Shown in pieces: positions 52,630 through 62,304 of a DNA stretch of 64,000 nucleotides; position 1 is the first letter of the stretch, and each line of letters begins with the position of its first letter. The translations under genes and the position numbers were made by a program. Location of the stretch: NCBI GenBank assembly GCA_963737625.1, contig CAVTTK010000006.1, positions 191,141 to 255,140 of the forward strand, read 5' to 3'. The stretch is from Bog-756 sp963737625 (GTDB lineage Bacteria; Actinomycetota; Acidimicrobiia; Acidimicrobiales; RAAP-2). The notes beneath the pieces were generated by a model. The model had not been told where the DNA came from and ran no database searches. It saw nothing but the letters and a program-made list of their open reading frames with translations.

Positions 52630-54042
52630 GTGAACGATACTGATGAGTTGTGGATATTGTGCTCGGAGGCCTTGCGTGAGCAGGTCTCCGACTCCATCTG
52701 GCAGGCCTACCTCTCCGGGATCACGCCCCTCTCTATCGAAGACGGCGAGATCGTGCTCGGTGTCCCGAACACGCTGATCCGCGATCGCGTGGAGTCGCGC
52801 TTCCTCGGCCTCATCCAGGACACGGTGACCGGGACGGTCGGACGGCACGTCGACATCCAACTCGAGGTCGTCGCCCCCACCCCCGAGCCGGCCGAGGAGT
52901 CGTTGCCGCCCGAGAGACTGCCGGAAGCCAGCCCCTCGCTGGCCCCCGACCGGTCAGCCCCCAGTCCCTGGAGAGACACGTCGTCGCCCAATGGCCGGTC
53001 CGGCGCCTTCGAGTCACCGGTACTCGACCCTCGCTACACCTTCGACACCTTCGTCATCGCCTCGTCCAACCGGTTCGCCCACGCCGCCGCCCAGTCCGTG
53101 GCCGAGTCGCCGGCGCAGTCCTACAACCCGCTATTCATCTACGGGGACGCCGGATTGGGCAAGACCCATCTCCTCCACGCCATCGGCAACTACGTGCTCG
53201 ACAACTTCAGCGGCCGTCACGTCCGCTACCTGACCACCGAGACGTACATGAACGAGTTCGTGGACGCCATCCGGACCAACGCCACCACTGCCTTCAAGCG
53301 GCGCTACCGCGAGTGTGACGTGCTCCTCATCGACGACGTCCAGTTCATGGAGCGAAAAGAATCGCTCCAAGAGGAGTTCTTCCACACGTTCAACTCGCTG
53401 TATGGAGCATCGAAGCAGATCGTCCTGACCTCGGACCGACCCCCCAAGTCCATCGCCACCCTGGAGGACAGGCTGCGCAGCCGGTTCCTCTCGGGCCTCA
53501 TCACCATCGTCCAGCCCCCCGACCTCGAGACTCGGCTGGCCATTCTCCAGGCCAAGGCCGAGCACGAGCAGGTTGACGTGCCCGACGACGTGCTCGACTT
53601 CATTGCCACGCACGTGAAGGACAACATCCGGGAGCTCGAAGGTGCACTGATCCGGGTTACGGCCTTCGCCAGCCTCTACCGGCAGCCGATGAGCCGGGAG
53701 CTGGCCGAACAGGTCCTCTCCGATATCGTCTCAGCCCACCAGCCCCGACGCATCACCCCCCAGGTCATCCTGGACGCCACCTCGGAGACCTTCGGATTCT
53801 CGGTCGAGGAACTCTGCGGACCCAATCGGCGTCGGCCCCTGGTCACCGCCAGACAGGTCAGCATGTATGTGTTCCGTGAGCTCACCGACTTCAGCTACCC
53901 GGCCATCGGCCGAGAGTTCGGCGGCCGTGACCATTCAACGGTGATGCACGCCGTGGACAAGATCGGCGGCCTGATGAAGGAGCGACACCAGATCTACAAC
54001 CAGGTCACCGATCTCATCGTTCGGATCAAGAGCGGTGCGTGA
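52630..54042 (+). CDS. dnaA: Chromosomal replication initiator DnaA
   Basis: 470 residues: domain I (about 1-85, LWILCSEALREQVSDSIWQAYLSGITP), a variable domain II (~50 residues), AAA+ domain III with Walker A GDAGLGKTHLL and Walker B DVLLIDDVQFM, and DNA-binding domain IV with FGGRDHSTVMHAVDKIGGLMK. It unwinds the origin with DnaA-boxes. The GTG at 52630-52632 has GGAGG five to six bases upstream; the frame upstream is not DnaA-like. Standard gene at its standard place. Confidence 0.97.
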   Translation: MNDTDELWILCSEALREQVSDSIWQAYLSGITPLSIEDGEIVLGVPNTLIRDRVESRFLGLIQDTVTGTVGRHVDIQLEVVAPTPEPAEESLPPERLPEASPSLAPDRSAPSPWRDTSSPNGRSGAFESPVLDPRYTFDTFVIASSNRFAHAAAQSVAESPAQSYNPLFIYGDAGLGKTHLLHAIGNYVLDNFSGRHVRYLTTETYMNEFVDAIRTNATTAFKRRYRECDVLLIDDVQFMERKESLQEEFFHTFNSLYGASKQIVLTSDRPPKSIATLEDRLRSRFLSGLITIVQPPDLETRLAILQAKAEHEQVDVPDDVLDFIATHVKDNIRELEGALIRVTAFASLYRQPMSRELAEQVLSDIVSAHQPRRITPQVILDATSETFGFSVEELCGPNRRRPLVTARQVSMYVFRELTDFSYPAIGREFGGRDHSTVMHAVDKIGGLMKERHQIYNQVTDLIVRIKSGA

Positions 54043-54389
54043 TCGACGGTTGTCACTCCTCTGGAAATCGACCTCGCTCCACCTACCGCCCGTGCGCCGC
54101 GCCGGCGCCGGGCCATCCCAAGGTCAGCCGGCTCTTTCCAGAGGTTGTGCACTATCTGTGGAAATCTCCACTCCGGTCTGGGGTAATTCTGTGAACCAGT
54201 GTGAACTTGTCCATAACCCGTCACCCTCCGAACACCCCCGGAGACCACTTCACCGGAAACAGTGGACAGAGCGGGGATGAGCGAACCCTTCGTGACCTGG
54301 GATGACAGTGGTTCATCCACAATCCACAGGGCTTATTACCATCACTATTCAATTAGATCTATAAAACAAAAGCGAGAAAGGACTCCCTG
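54043..54389. other. Probable oriC between dnaA and dnaN
   Basis: 347 bp with several DnaA-box-like elements: TTTCCACAG (complement of 54156-54164), TTGTCCATA (54207-54215), TGTCCACTG (complement of 54260-54268), TCATCCACA (54313-54321) and CAATCCACA (54320-54328). An AT-rich block at about 54330-54372 (TTATTACC... to ATAAAACAAAAG) follows and is the likely unwinding element, next to the dnaN start. Location between dnaA and dnaN is the usual actinobacterial origin. Confidence 0.8.
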
Positions 54390-55544
54390 GTGAAGTTTCG
54401 ATGCGAGCGTGACTCCCTGGTGGAAGTACTCACCACTGCAGGCCGTGCCGTCAGTGCGCGCAGCACAGCCATGGCGTTGGGTGGGGTCAGGATCGAGGCG
54501 TCGGGGAATCATCTCGCCGTGGTGGGTACCGATCTTGATCTGACCGTGCACGCTTCCACCGAGGCCATCGGGATCACCGACGGTGTGTGTGTGGCTCCTG
54601 CCAGGCTCCTGGCCGACATCGTCCGGTCGCTGGAGCCGGGCGCCGTGACGATCGAATCGGAGGGGGAGAAAGTCGAGATCGGGGCGGCGCGCTCGCGTTT
54701 CAGCCTCCGCACCTTCCCGGTGGACGACTTCCCCACTCTGCCCGAACCCCCGCAACCCGCCACGTTCCTGCCGGCCGACAGTCTGGCCGGCGCGCTGCGC
54801 CAGGTGGTCAGGGCTGCATCCGGCGATGACGCCCGGCCACTCCTCACCGGGGTGCTCATCGCCGCCGAGGGGAGCGGGGTGCGCCTGGTGGCCACCGACT
54901 CGTACCGGCTGGCCATGCGGGACATCGACGGGAGCGATGCGCTGGTCGACAGCGCACAGATCCTGGTTCCGGCCCGGGCCCTGGCCGAGCTGCAGAAGCT
55001 CTCGGTGCTGGGCGCCGCGGGCAAGGAGTCCGGCCCAGCGGGCGACGGAGACCGGGGCGAGGGGGGAGCAGGACCCTCGGTCGGGCTCTCGGTCGGGGAT
55101 CACGATGTCACCTTCACGGCCGGAGGGGTCAAAGTGAGCACCCGGCTCCTCGACGGGAGCTACCCCGACTACCGCCAACTGATCCCGGCCGAATATCCCA
55201 ACCGACTCCACGTGGGCAAGGATTCGTTGCTCGATGCACTGCGGAGGGTGCGGTTGCTGGTCCGCGACAACACCACGCCCGTGCGGCTGTCCATGCGGTC
55301 GGGAGGGGTCGATCTCACGGTCGTGTCCCAGGAGGTGGGCGACGCCAGCGAGACGGTCGACGCCGACTTCGATGGGACCGAGCTCACCATCGCCTTCAAC
55401 CCCACCTACCTGATCGATGGGGTGGAGGCGGTCACCGGAGACGAAGTGCTGCTCGAGACAGTCGACGCCACCAAGCCGGCCACGGTCCGGGCGGCTGAAG
55501 AAACCAACTTCCGGTACCTGTTGATGCCGGTACGGGTGTCCTGA
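54390..55544 (+). CDS. dnaN: DNA polymerase III beta clamp
   Basis: 384 residues, three clamp domains: MKFRCERDSLVEVLTTAGRAVS, DVVGTDLDLTVHASTEA, VRLVATDSYRLAM and YPDYRQLIP, ending in YLLMPVRVS (the C-terminal binding pocket). Slides with the polymerase. A ~20-residue Gly/Glu/Asp-rich stretch (AAGKESGPAGDGDRGEGGAG) sits before the third domain, longer than in most homologues. GTG at 54390; the AT-rich oriC lies just upstream. Confidence 0.96.
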   Translation: MKFRCERDSLVEVLTTAGRAVSARSTAMALGGVRIEASGNHLAVVGTDLDLTVHASTEAIGITDGVCVAPARLLADIVRSLEPGAVTIESEGEKVEIGAARSRFSLRTFPVDDFPTLPEPPQPATFLPADSLAGALRQVVRAASGDDARPLLTGVLIAAEGSGVRLVATDSYRLAMRDIDGSDALVDSAQILVPARALAELQKLSVLGAAGKESGPAGDGDRGEGGAGPSVGLSVGDHDVTFTAGGVKVSTRLLDGSYPDYRQLIPAEYPNRLHVGKDSLLDALRRVRLLVRDNTTPVRLSMRSGGVDLTVVSQEVGDASETVDADFDGTELTIAFNPTYLIDGVEAVTGDEVLLETVDATKPATVRAAEETNFRYLLMPVRVS

Positions 55545-55568
55545 ACCGCCGGCCGCCCCAGGCGCCTC

Positions 55569-56684
55569 GTGATTCTCGTATCCCTCGCCATCACGGACTT
55601 CCGCAACATCGCCGAGCTGTCCATCGAACCGGACCCTGCCGGCACCACGGTGATCACGGGGCGTAACGGAGCCGGCAAGACCAGTGTGCTCGAGGCCATC
55701 AGCTACCTGTCGTCACTTCAGTCGTTCCGAGGGTCTCCTCGTGAGGCCATGGTGCGACGGGGTGCCGATCGCGCCATCCTCCGGGCCGAGACCCTGGTGG
55801 AAGGTAGGACGGTGACCATCGAAGCGGAGATCTCGGCGGCCGGACGCTCGCGGACCATGGTCAACCGACAGAGCGTCCGGCGTCGCGGCGACCTGCACGA
55901 GGCCCTGCGGACCACGGTGTTCTCGCCGGAGGACATCGGGGTGGTCCGGGCCGGCCCGGCCGAGCGCCGCCGCTTCCTCGACGAGGCCCTGGCCGTGGTG
56001 GAGCCGAAGGCGGCCCGGGCCGCCGAGGACGTGGAGAAGATCCTGCGGCAAAGGACCGCGCTCCTGCGCTCCTCCGGTCGACGACTGGCGCCGGAGGTGG
56101 CCGACACCCTCGATGTGTGGGACGCACGCCTGGATGCGGCTGGCACTGCGTTGGTCGAGGCCCGGGAACGCCTGGTCGAGGAGTTGGCCCCGCTCGCCGG
56201 GGTCCACTACTCGAGGCTGGCCGGCACGGACACCGATCTGGGCCTGGCCTATCTCCGTTCGTGGTCCGGCCGGCTGGCCGACGCCCTGACCGAGTCGCGG
56301 GCCAAGGACGTCGAGCGTGGGGTGTCCTCGGTGGGTCCCCACCGGGATGAGCTCGAGCTGACCGTGAACGGGCTGCCCAGCAGGACCCACGCTTCCCAAG
56401 GCGAACAGCGGTCCCTGGCCCTGGCCCTGCAGCTGGCCGCCCACCAGTTGGCCACCGAACGACTCGGGTCGGCCCCGGTCCTCCTGCTCGACGACGTGTT
56501 CTCGGAGCTCGACCCCTTTCGGTCCCAGGCTCTCCTGGCCGGGATACCCCGGGGGCAGACCCTCCTGACCACCGCACTGCCCGCCCCAGCCGAGGTGGAG
56601 ACGGCGCGCGTCTACGAGGTGGAGGCCGGCGGCCACACCGATGTGGTCGGGCCGCCAGTGGGTCCCGAGAAGTCCCCGCTCTAG
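55569..56684 (+). CDS. recF: DNA replication and repair protein RecF
   Basis: 371 residues: SMC-like ATPase with ITGRNGAGKTSVLEAI (Walker A), SQGEQRSLALALQL (signature) and VLLLDDVFSELDPFR (Walker B). It loads RecA at gaps. GTG at 55569; the stop TAG shares one base with the next start. Confidence 0.96.
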   Translation: MILVSLAITDFRNIAELSIEPDPAGTTVITGRNGAGKTSVLEAISYLSSLQSFRGSPREAMVRRGADRAILRAETLVEGRTVTIEAEISAAGRSRTMVNRQSVRRRGDLHEALRTTVFSPEDIGVVRAGPAERRRFLDEALAVVEPKAARAAEDVEKILRQRTALLRSSGRRLAPEVADTLDVWDARLDAAGTALVEARERLVEELAPLAGVHYSRLAGTDTDLGLAYLRSWSGRLADALTESRAKDVERGVSSVGPHRDELELTVNGLPSRTHASQGEQRSLALALQLAAHQLATERLGSAPVLLLDDVFSELDPFRSQALLAGIPRGQTLLTTALPAPAEVETARVYEVEAGGHTDVVGPPVGPEKSPL

Positions 56685-57001
56685 TGCCTCCACCCACCGA
56701 TCGCGGCGACACCGGGCCTCGTCCGCTCGACGCCTCGCTCGACGCCGTGACGAGGAAGTTGGGCATGCGGGACTCAAGGGGTCTCGGACGCCTATTCGCC
56801 CATTGGTCCGACATCGTGGGGGAGGGCATGGCCGACCACGTGCGACCGGTGCGTTTGGATACAGAGTCGCTGGTCGTGAGCGTGGACCATCCGGCCTGGG
56901 CCACACAGGTACGCCGGATGGGGGATCAACTCCTCGACCGGGTGGCCGACGAGACCGGGGCCCAGCGTCCGTCTCGCGTGGAGGTCCGGGTCCAACGCTG
57001 A
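56684..57001 (+). CDS. DUF721 family protein
   Basis: 105 residues: LGRLFAHWSDIVGEGMADHVRPVRLDTESLVVSVDHPAWATQVRRM is the DUF721 core. Found between recF and gyrB in most actinobacteria (Rv0004). Likely nucleic-acid related, not known. GTG at 56684. Confidence 0.92.
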   Translation: MPPPTDRGDTGPRPLDASLDAVTRKLGMRDSRGLGRLFAHWSDIVGEGMADHVRPVRLDTESLVVSVDHPAWATQVRRMGDQLLDRVADETGAQRPSRVEVRVQR

Positions 57002-57170
57002 TCGGACCCGTTCACCCACGACCATCGGTCAGGTAGGTCACACCCGGGAGCTACACTGGGGACTTGGAATCGGGGGATCGCCACCGTCTCCGGAACGCCC
57101 CGAGCGCACCGCCGACACGCTGGTCCCGCCGGTTCCCGATCAGTCACCCGATGTTGGAAAGGGCGCGCCT

Positions 57171-59120
57171 GTGGCGCTGAAGCGAGACGACGACGGCAGC
57201 ACGGAAGAAGCGACCTACAACGCCGAGGACATCACGGTGTTGGAGGGTCTGGAGCCCGTCCGGAAACGCCCGGGTATGTACATCGGATCGACCGGGCCTA
57301 CCGGTCTGCATCACCTCGTCTGGGAGGTGGTGGACAACGCCGTCGACGAGGCTATGGCCGGTTTCTGCACCCAGATCGACGTCACGTTGCTGGCCGACGG
57401 CGGAGTGCGGGTGATCGATGACGGCCGGGGCATCCCCACGGGACCGATGAAGGACCAAAACGGGAAGTCGGCCGCCGAGGTGGTGCTGACCGTGCTCCAC
57501 GCCGGGGGAAAGTTCGGTGAGGGGGGCGGGTACAAGGTCTCCGGTGGACTGCACGGTGTGGGGATCTCAGTCGTCAATGCCCTGTCCACCAGGCTGGTGC
57601 TGGAGATCGACAGCGATGGCGACCACCACTTCCTCGAGTTCAAGGACGGGGGCAAGCCCGTCGGCAAACTCGAGGTCACCGGCAAGGCGCCGCGGGGCCG
57701 CACCGGGACCACGGTCACCTTCTGGCCCGACGCCTCCATCTTCGAGGAGGTCGAGTTCCGAGCCCAGACCGTGACGGAACGGCTCCAGGTGATGGCCTTC
57801 CTCAACAAGGGCCTCGAAATCCGGTTCGTGGACGAACGGCCCGCTGAGAAGGTGTCACAGATCTTCAAGTACAAGGACGGAATCGTCGATTTCGTCCGGC
57901 ACCTCAACGCCTCCAAGGAGGCTCTCTTCCGCAAGGTCAGCTCGCTGGACCAGAAGGAGGAGACTATGGAGGTGGAGTTGGCCCTCCAGTGGAACACCGG
58001 CTTCTATGAGAGCATCCACTCCTTTGCCAACGGCATCTCCACCATCGATGGCGGCATGCACGAAGAGGGGTTCAAGAAGTCCCTCACCAATGTGGCCAAC
58101 AAGTACGCCCGAGCCAAGGGGACGCTGAAGGAGAAGGACGAGAACCTGCGCGGCGAGGACATCCGAGAGGGGCTGACGGCCATCATCTCGGTGCGGCTAC
58201 AGGACCCCCAGTTCGAAGGGCAGACCAAGGCCAAGTTGGGCAACGTGCCGGTCCGTTCGCTGGTCGAGCGGGCCACCAACGAGAAGTTGGCCGAGTGGTT
58301 CGAGGAAAACCCGCGAGAAGCCGGCCAGATCATCCAGAAGAGCATGTCGGCGGCCCGGGCCCGGGTGGCCGCCCAGTCGGCGAGGGACCTGACCCGTCGC
58401 AAGTCGTCGCTGGACGGAGCTGGCCTGCCGGGAAAGCTCGTCGACTGTTCGTCCCGGGACCCCCGCGAGAGCGAACTGTTCATCGTGGAGGGCAACTCGG
58501 CCGGCGGTTCGGCCAAGGATGCCCGAAATCCGCGGACCCAGGCCATCCTGCCCATCCGGGGGAAGATCCTCAACGTCGAGCGGGCGCGCATCGACAAGAT
58601 GCTGAAGAACACCGAGATCCAGGCCCTCATCGCCGCCATCGGCGCCGGACTGGCCGAGGACTTCGACGTCACCAAGGCCCGCTACCACAAGATCATCATC
58701 CTGGCCGACGCCGACGTGGACGGATCGCACATCCGGACGTTGCTGCTGACGTTCTTCTTCCGCCAGATGAAGCCGCTGGTGGAGGGCGGCTTCGTTTACG
58801 TCGCCCAACCGCCGCTCTACTCGACGCTGGTGGGCAAGGAGAAAATTTACCTGAAGGACGACGCGGCGAAAGCGGCCTTCCTGGCCGAGAACCCGAACCA
58901 CAAGGCCGACTTCCAGCGTCTCAAGGGACTGGGCGAGATGGACTTCGGCGAACTGCGTGACACCACCATGGATCCCGGACGGCGGTCCCTCCTGCAGGTG
59001 GCGGTGGAGCAGGCCGCCGTGGCTGACGAGGTGTGCTCGGTGCTGATGGGGGAGGACGTCGAACTCCGACGCCACTTCATCCAGACCAACGCCAAGGACG
59101 TGCGCTTCCTCGACATCTGA
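57171..59120 (+). CDS. gyrB: DNA gyrase subunit B
   Basis: 649 residues: GHKL ATPase (EVVDNAVDEAMAG, DDGRGIP, GGLHGVGISVVNAL), transducer, and TOPRIM with EGNSAGGSAKDARN and DADVDGSHI. Introduces negative supercoils together with GyrA using ATP. GTG at 57171 with GGAAAGGG upstream; a -10-like TACACT at 57052-57057 lies in the 169-bp gap after DUF721. No intein. Confidence 0.97.
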   Translation: MALKRDDDGSTEEATYNAEDITVLEGLEPVRKRPGMYIGSTGPTGLHHLVWEVVDNAVDEAMAGFCTQIDVTLLADGGVRVIDDGRGIPTGPMKDQNGKSAAEVVLTVLHAGGKFGEGGGYKVSGGLHGVGISVVNALSTRLVLEIDSDGDHHFLEFKDGGKPVGKLEVTGKAPRGRTGTTVTFWPDASIFEEVEFRAQTVTERLQVMAFLNKGLEIRFVDERPAEKVSQIFKYKDGIVDFVRHLNASKEALFRKVSSLDQKEETMEVELALQWNTGFYESIHSFANGISTIDGGMHEEGFKKSLTNVANKYARAKGTLKEKDENLRGEDIREGLTAIISVRLQDPQFEGQTKAKLGNVPVRSLVERATNEKLAEWFEENPREAGQIIQKSMSAARARVAAQSARDLTRRKSSLDGAGLPGKLVDCSSRDPRESELFIVEGNSAGGSAKDARNPRTQAILPIRGKILNVERARIDKMLKNTEIQALIAAIGAGLAEDFDVTKARYHKIIILADADVDGSHIRTLLLTFFFRQMKPLVEGGFVYVAQPPLYSTLVGKEKIYLKDDAAKAAFLAENPNHKADFQRLKGLGEMDFGELRDTTMDPGRRSLLQVAVEQAAVADEVCSVLMGEDVELRRHFIQTNAKDVRFLDI

Positions 59121-59196
59121 GGAGGCCCTCGGCGGTCCGGCCAGCGCCGGCACGGTCCGGACGGGACAAGACGAATGATACGGAGAAGGACACGCA

Positions 59197-61680
59197 ATGC
59201 CAGGACGTGACAGCGACGGTCGGGGGATGGACACCGACGAGGACGTCTCGGGCTTCATCGAGCCCATCGAGATCCAAGAGGAGATGGAGCGCTCCTTCCT
59301 CGAGTACTCGATGTCGGTCATCGTGTCGAGGGCACTGCCCGACGTCCGGGACGGCCTGAAGCCCGTCCACCGCCGGATCCTGTACTCCATGTACGACCAA
59401 CGCCTGCTGCCCGATCGGCCCCACACCAAGTGCGCCAAGGTGGTCGGGGACGTCATGGGGTCCTATCACCCCCACGGTGACTCGTCGATCTATGAGGCCT
59501 TGGCCCGTATGGTGCAGGAATTCTCGATGCGCCACCCGCTGGTGGACGGCCACGGCAACTTCGGCGGCACGGGCCCCGACGAGGGCCCGGCGGCCATGCG
59601 CTACACCGAGTGTCGGTTGGGATCCCTGGCCCTGGAGCTGATGGCGGGTATCGACCAGGAGACTGTCGACTTCACCCCCAACTACGATGCCACCTCCGAA
59701 GAGCCGACGGTCCTGCCCTCGCGCTTCCCGAACATCCTGGTCAACGGCTCACAGGGCATCGCGGTGGGGATGGCCACCAACATCCCTCCCCACAACCTCG
59801 GCGAAGTCATCGACGCCACCGTCCATCTGCTCGAGCACCCCGACTCCACGCCGGACGACCTCATGGCGTTCGTCAAGGGACCGGACTTCCCCACCGGGGC
59901 CCTGATCCTCGGGCGTCAGGGCATCCTCGATGCCCTGCGCACCGGCAAAGGGTCCATCAAACTCCGGGCCGTGGCGGAGATCGACGAAGGCCGGGACGGG
60001 GCCACCCGCATCGTGGTGACCGAGATGCCCTACCAGACCTCGGTGGCCACGGTGGAGAAGAAGATCTCCGAGTTGGTCCGCACGGGCGACATCGACGGAA
60101 TCGCCGAGGCGCAGGACGACTCGTCGGGGGGAAAGACCCGTCTGGTCATCCGACTCAAGCGCGACGCCAACGCCAACGTGGTCCTCAACAACCTGTTCAA
60201 GCAGACGCCTCTGCAGACCAGCTTCAGCGTGAACGCCGTAGCCCTGGTGGATGGGGTTCCCCGCACCCTCAATCTGGCCCAGATGCTGACCCACTACGTG
60301 GCCCACCAGGTCGAAGTGGTGACCCGGCGCTCCCAGTATCTCTTGGACAAGGCCCGGGCTCGGGCCCACGTGGTCGAGGGGCTGCTCAAGGCCATCGACA
60401 TGCTCGACGCAGTCATCGCCGCCATCCGGGGATCAGAAGACCGGCCGGCGGCCATGGAGGCCCTCCGGGCCTCGCCGTTCGACTTCTCCGAGGAGCAGGC
60501 CAACCACATCCTCGACATGACATTGGCCAGACTGACCCGCCTGGGCCGGTCCAACCTGGAAGACGAGATGGCCAAGCTCCTGGAGGAGATCGCCGAGCTC
60601 GAGTCCATCCTCAACGATCCGGCCAAGCTGCGTGGCGTGATCGCCAGCGAGATGGGCGAGATCAAGGAAAAGTTCGCCGACGATCGCCGGACCCAGATCA
60701 CCCACGACCCGGGCGACATGAATGTGGAGGACCTGGTCGACGACGAGGAGCTGGTCGTCACCATGAGCCGCGCCGGCTACATCAAAGCCGTCTCGGCGGA
60801 CGCCTTCCGCACCCAGGGTCGGGGGGGACGGGGAATCCAGGGTGCCAAGCTGAAGGAAGAGGACCTCATCGACGATGTGGTCCACACCTCGTCCCACGCC
60901 CACCTCCTCCTGTTTTCGAACCGAGGGCGGGTATTCCGACTCCGGGCGCTGGAGATCCCCATGAAGGAGCGGACGGCTAGGGGCACCGCCATCGTGAACC
61001 TGCTACCGCTGGCGCCGAACGAATCGATCCAGGCCATCATCGGGACGCGCGACTTCTCGGCCGACAACTACCTGGTGTTCTCCACCAAGCTGGGTCAGAT
61101 CAAGAAGACGGCGTTCAGCGAATACGACAAGTCGCGGCGCGAAGGGTTCATCGCCATCAACCTGCGGGAGGGCGACGAGCTGGTGCGGGTGGTGGAGACC
61201 CACGGTGATGACGACGTGTTTCTGGTGACCCAGTCGGGCATGACCATCCGCTTCTCGGAACAGGATGTTCGGGCCATGGGCCGCGACGCCGCCGGGGTAC
61301 GTGGCGTGCGGCTCAAGGCCGGCGACGAGGTGGTGTCCTGTGACATCGCCCGGGACGAGGCTGACATCCTGCTGGTGACTGACGCCGGATACGGCAAGCG
61401 CACCAAGGTGGAGCGGTTCAACCGGCAGGCCCGCGGGGGCCAGGGGGTCCGGGGAATCCGGCTGACGGCGAAGCGCGGCAAGGTGGTCGCCGCCTTCATG
61501 GCCGGCCTCGAGGACGAGATCCTGCTCATCTCCACCACAGGCGTGGTGATCCGGACCGCGGTGCGGGAGATCGCCTCGCAGGGCCGCGACGCCACCGGCG
61601 TGCGGGTGATGAATCTCGACGACGGCGATGCGGTGGCGGCCGTGGCTCCGGTGGCCGGCGAGGTGTCAGGAGAGGCATAG
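59197..61680 (+). CDS. gyrA: DNA gyrase subunit A
   Basis: 827 residues: winged-helix/tower breakage-reunion domain (about 35-520) with the catalytic Tyr in AAMRYTECRL, quinolone region HPHGDSSIYEALARM (S at the 83 equivalent, E at the 87 equivalent as in many Gram-positives) and C-terminal beta-pinwheel with the GyrA box QGRGGRGIQG. Subunit A cuts and rejoins DNA. ATG at 59197; the frame's second ATG at 59227 is also possible. Confidence 0.97.
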   Translation: MPGRDSDGRGMDTDEDVSGFIEPIEIQEEMERSFLEYSMSVIVSRALPDVRDGLKPVHRRILYSMYDQRLLPDRPHTKCAKVVGDVMGSYHPHGDSSIYEALARMVQEFSMRHPLVDGHGNFGGTGPDEGPAAMRYTECRLGSLALELMAGIDQETVDFTPNYDATSEEPTVLPSRFPNILVNGSQGIAVGMATNIPPHNLGEVIDATVHLLEHPDSTPDDLMAFVKGPDFPTGALILGRQGILDALRTGKGSIKLRAVAEIDEGRDGATRIVVTEMPYQTSVATVEKKISELVRTGDIDGIAEAQDDSSGGKTRLVIRLKRDANANVVLNNLFKQTPLQTSFSVNAVALVDGVPRTLNLAQMLTHYVAHQVEVVTRRSQYLLDKARARAHVVEGLLKAIDMLDAVIAAIRGSEDRPAAMEALRASPFDFSEEQANHILDMTLARLTRLGRSNLEDEMAKLLEEIAELESILNDPAKLRGVIASEMGEIKEKFADDRRTQITHDPGDMNVEDLVDDEELVVTMSRAGYIKAVSADAFRTQGRGGRGIQGAKLKEEDLIDDVVHTSSHAHLLLFSNRGRVFRLRALEIPMKERTARGTAIVNLLPLAPNESIQAIIGTRDFSADNYLVFSTKLGQIKKTAFSEYDKSRREGFIAINLREGDELVRVVETHGDDDVFLVTQSGMTIRFSEQDVRAMGRDAAGVRGVRLKAGDEVVSCDIARDEADILLVTDAGYGKRTKVERFNRQARGGQGVRGIRLTAKRGKVVAAFMAGLEDEILLISTTGVVIRTAVREIASQGRDATGVRVMNLDDGDAVAAVAPVAGEVSGEA

Positions 61681-61741
61681 GACAGCTCGGGACCCCGCCC
61701 GGTCTGGTCGAGCCGCGGTGTAGCGTCGTGCACCGGGTTAC

Positions 61742-61815
61742 GGGGCTATAGCTCAGTTGGTTAGAGCGCAGCACTGATAATGCTGAGGTCGCAAGTTCGA
61801 TTCTTGCTAGCCCCA
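61742..61815 (+). tRNA. ileT: tRNA-Ile (GAT anticodon)
   Basis: 74 nt cloverleaf: acceptor GGGGCTA/TAGCCCC, D arm GCTC...GAGC, anticodon arm CAGCA-CTGATAA-TGCTG with GAT at 61776-61778, T arm GCAAG-TTCGATT-CTTGC, discriminator A. CCA is not encoded. It follows gyrA by 61 bp, as in mycobacteria (ileT after gyrA). Confidence 0.97.
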
Positions 61816-61825
61816 CTCGATGGTT

Positions 61826-61840
61826 CCCCTGGTAGAGGGG
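61826..61840 (+). terminator. Short hairpin after tRNA-Ile
   Basis: CCCCT pairs with AGGGG around GGTAG, followed by TTGC; a weak candidate for ending the tRNA transcript. Confidence 0.3.
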
Positions 61841-61956
61841 TTGCAGGCGGGTTGTCTCCGGAGAAGTGGGGTGCGGGCTGCCCAGCTGCCCTTTTCAGCC
61901 TGAATCCGGCGAAGATGCCCCGATCCGAAGCACGGGACTCGGCGTAGCGTGGACGG

Positions 61957-62184
61957 ATGATCCTCACGATCTTCGGAGTCGTCGTCCTCACGTTCATGAT
62001 GCTCATGTACGCCCTGGAGCGAAGGGGGCCGAGATTCATCCTGGCCTTCGCTCTTGGCTGTTGCCTGTCGTGCATCTACGGATTTCTGTCAGGGGCCTGG
62101 CCGTTCGGGTGCGTTGAGGCGATCTGGACGGTGATCGCCCTCCGCCGCTATTGGGAGACGACCCACTCCGCTACCCCTGCGTAG
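61957..62184 (+). CDS. Small membrane protein
   Basis: 75 residues: TM segment at 1-18 (ILTIFGVVVLTFMMLMYALE), a second at 26-44 (FILAFALGCCLSCIYGFL) and a short amphipathic end (EAIWTVIALRRYWE). Small proteins of this kind are frequent in actinobacteria and cyanobacteria; no function is known. ATG at 61957; the ribosome binding site is weak. Confidence 0.7.
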   Translation: MILTIFGVVVLTFMMLMYALERRGPRFILAFALGCCLSCIYGFLSGAWPFGCVEAIWTVIALRRYWETTHSATPA

Positions 62185-62304
62185 AGCGTCGCGGGTATGT
62201 GCCTGTGGTCAGGGCCTCTTCATCCGTCCGGCCGTGGAGCGGTCGCAGCCAACCGCTGAGGGGGTCGGGGTGCTGTGCTGGCCTCCCGGAACGGGCGGAT
62301 TCGG

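Noticed and set aside
59437..59520. Quinolone resistance change in gyrA
   Set aside because: HPHGDSSIYEALARM has Ser at 83 and Glu at 87 (E. coli numbering), normal in many Gram-positives; no evidence for resistance.
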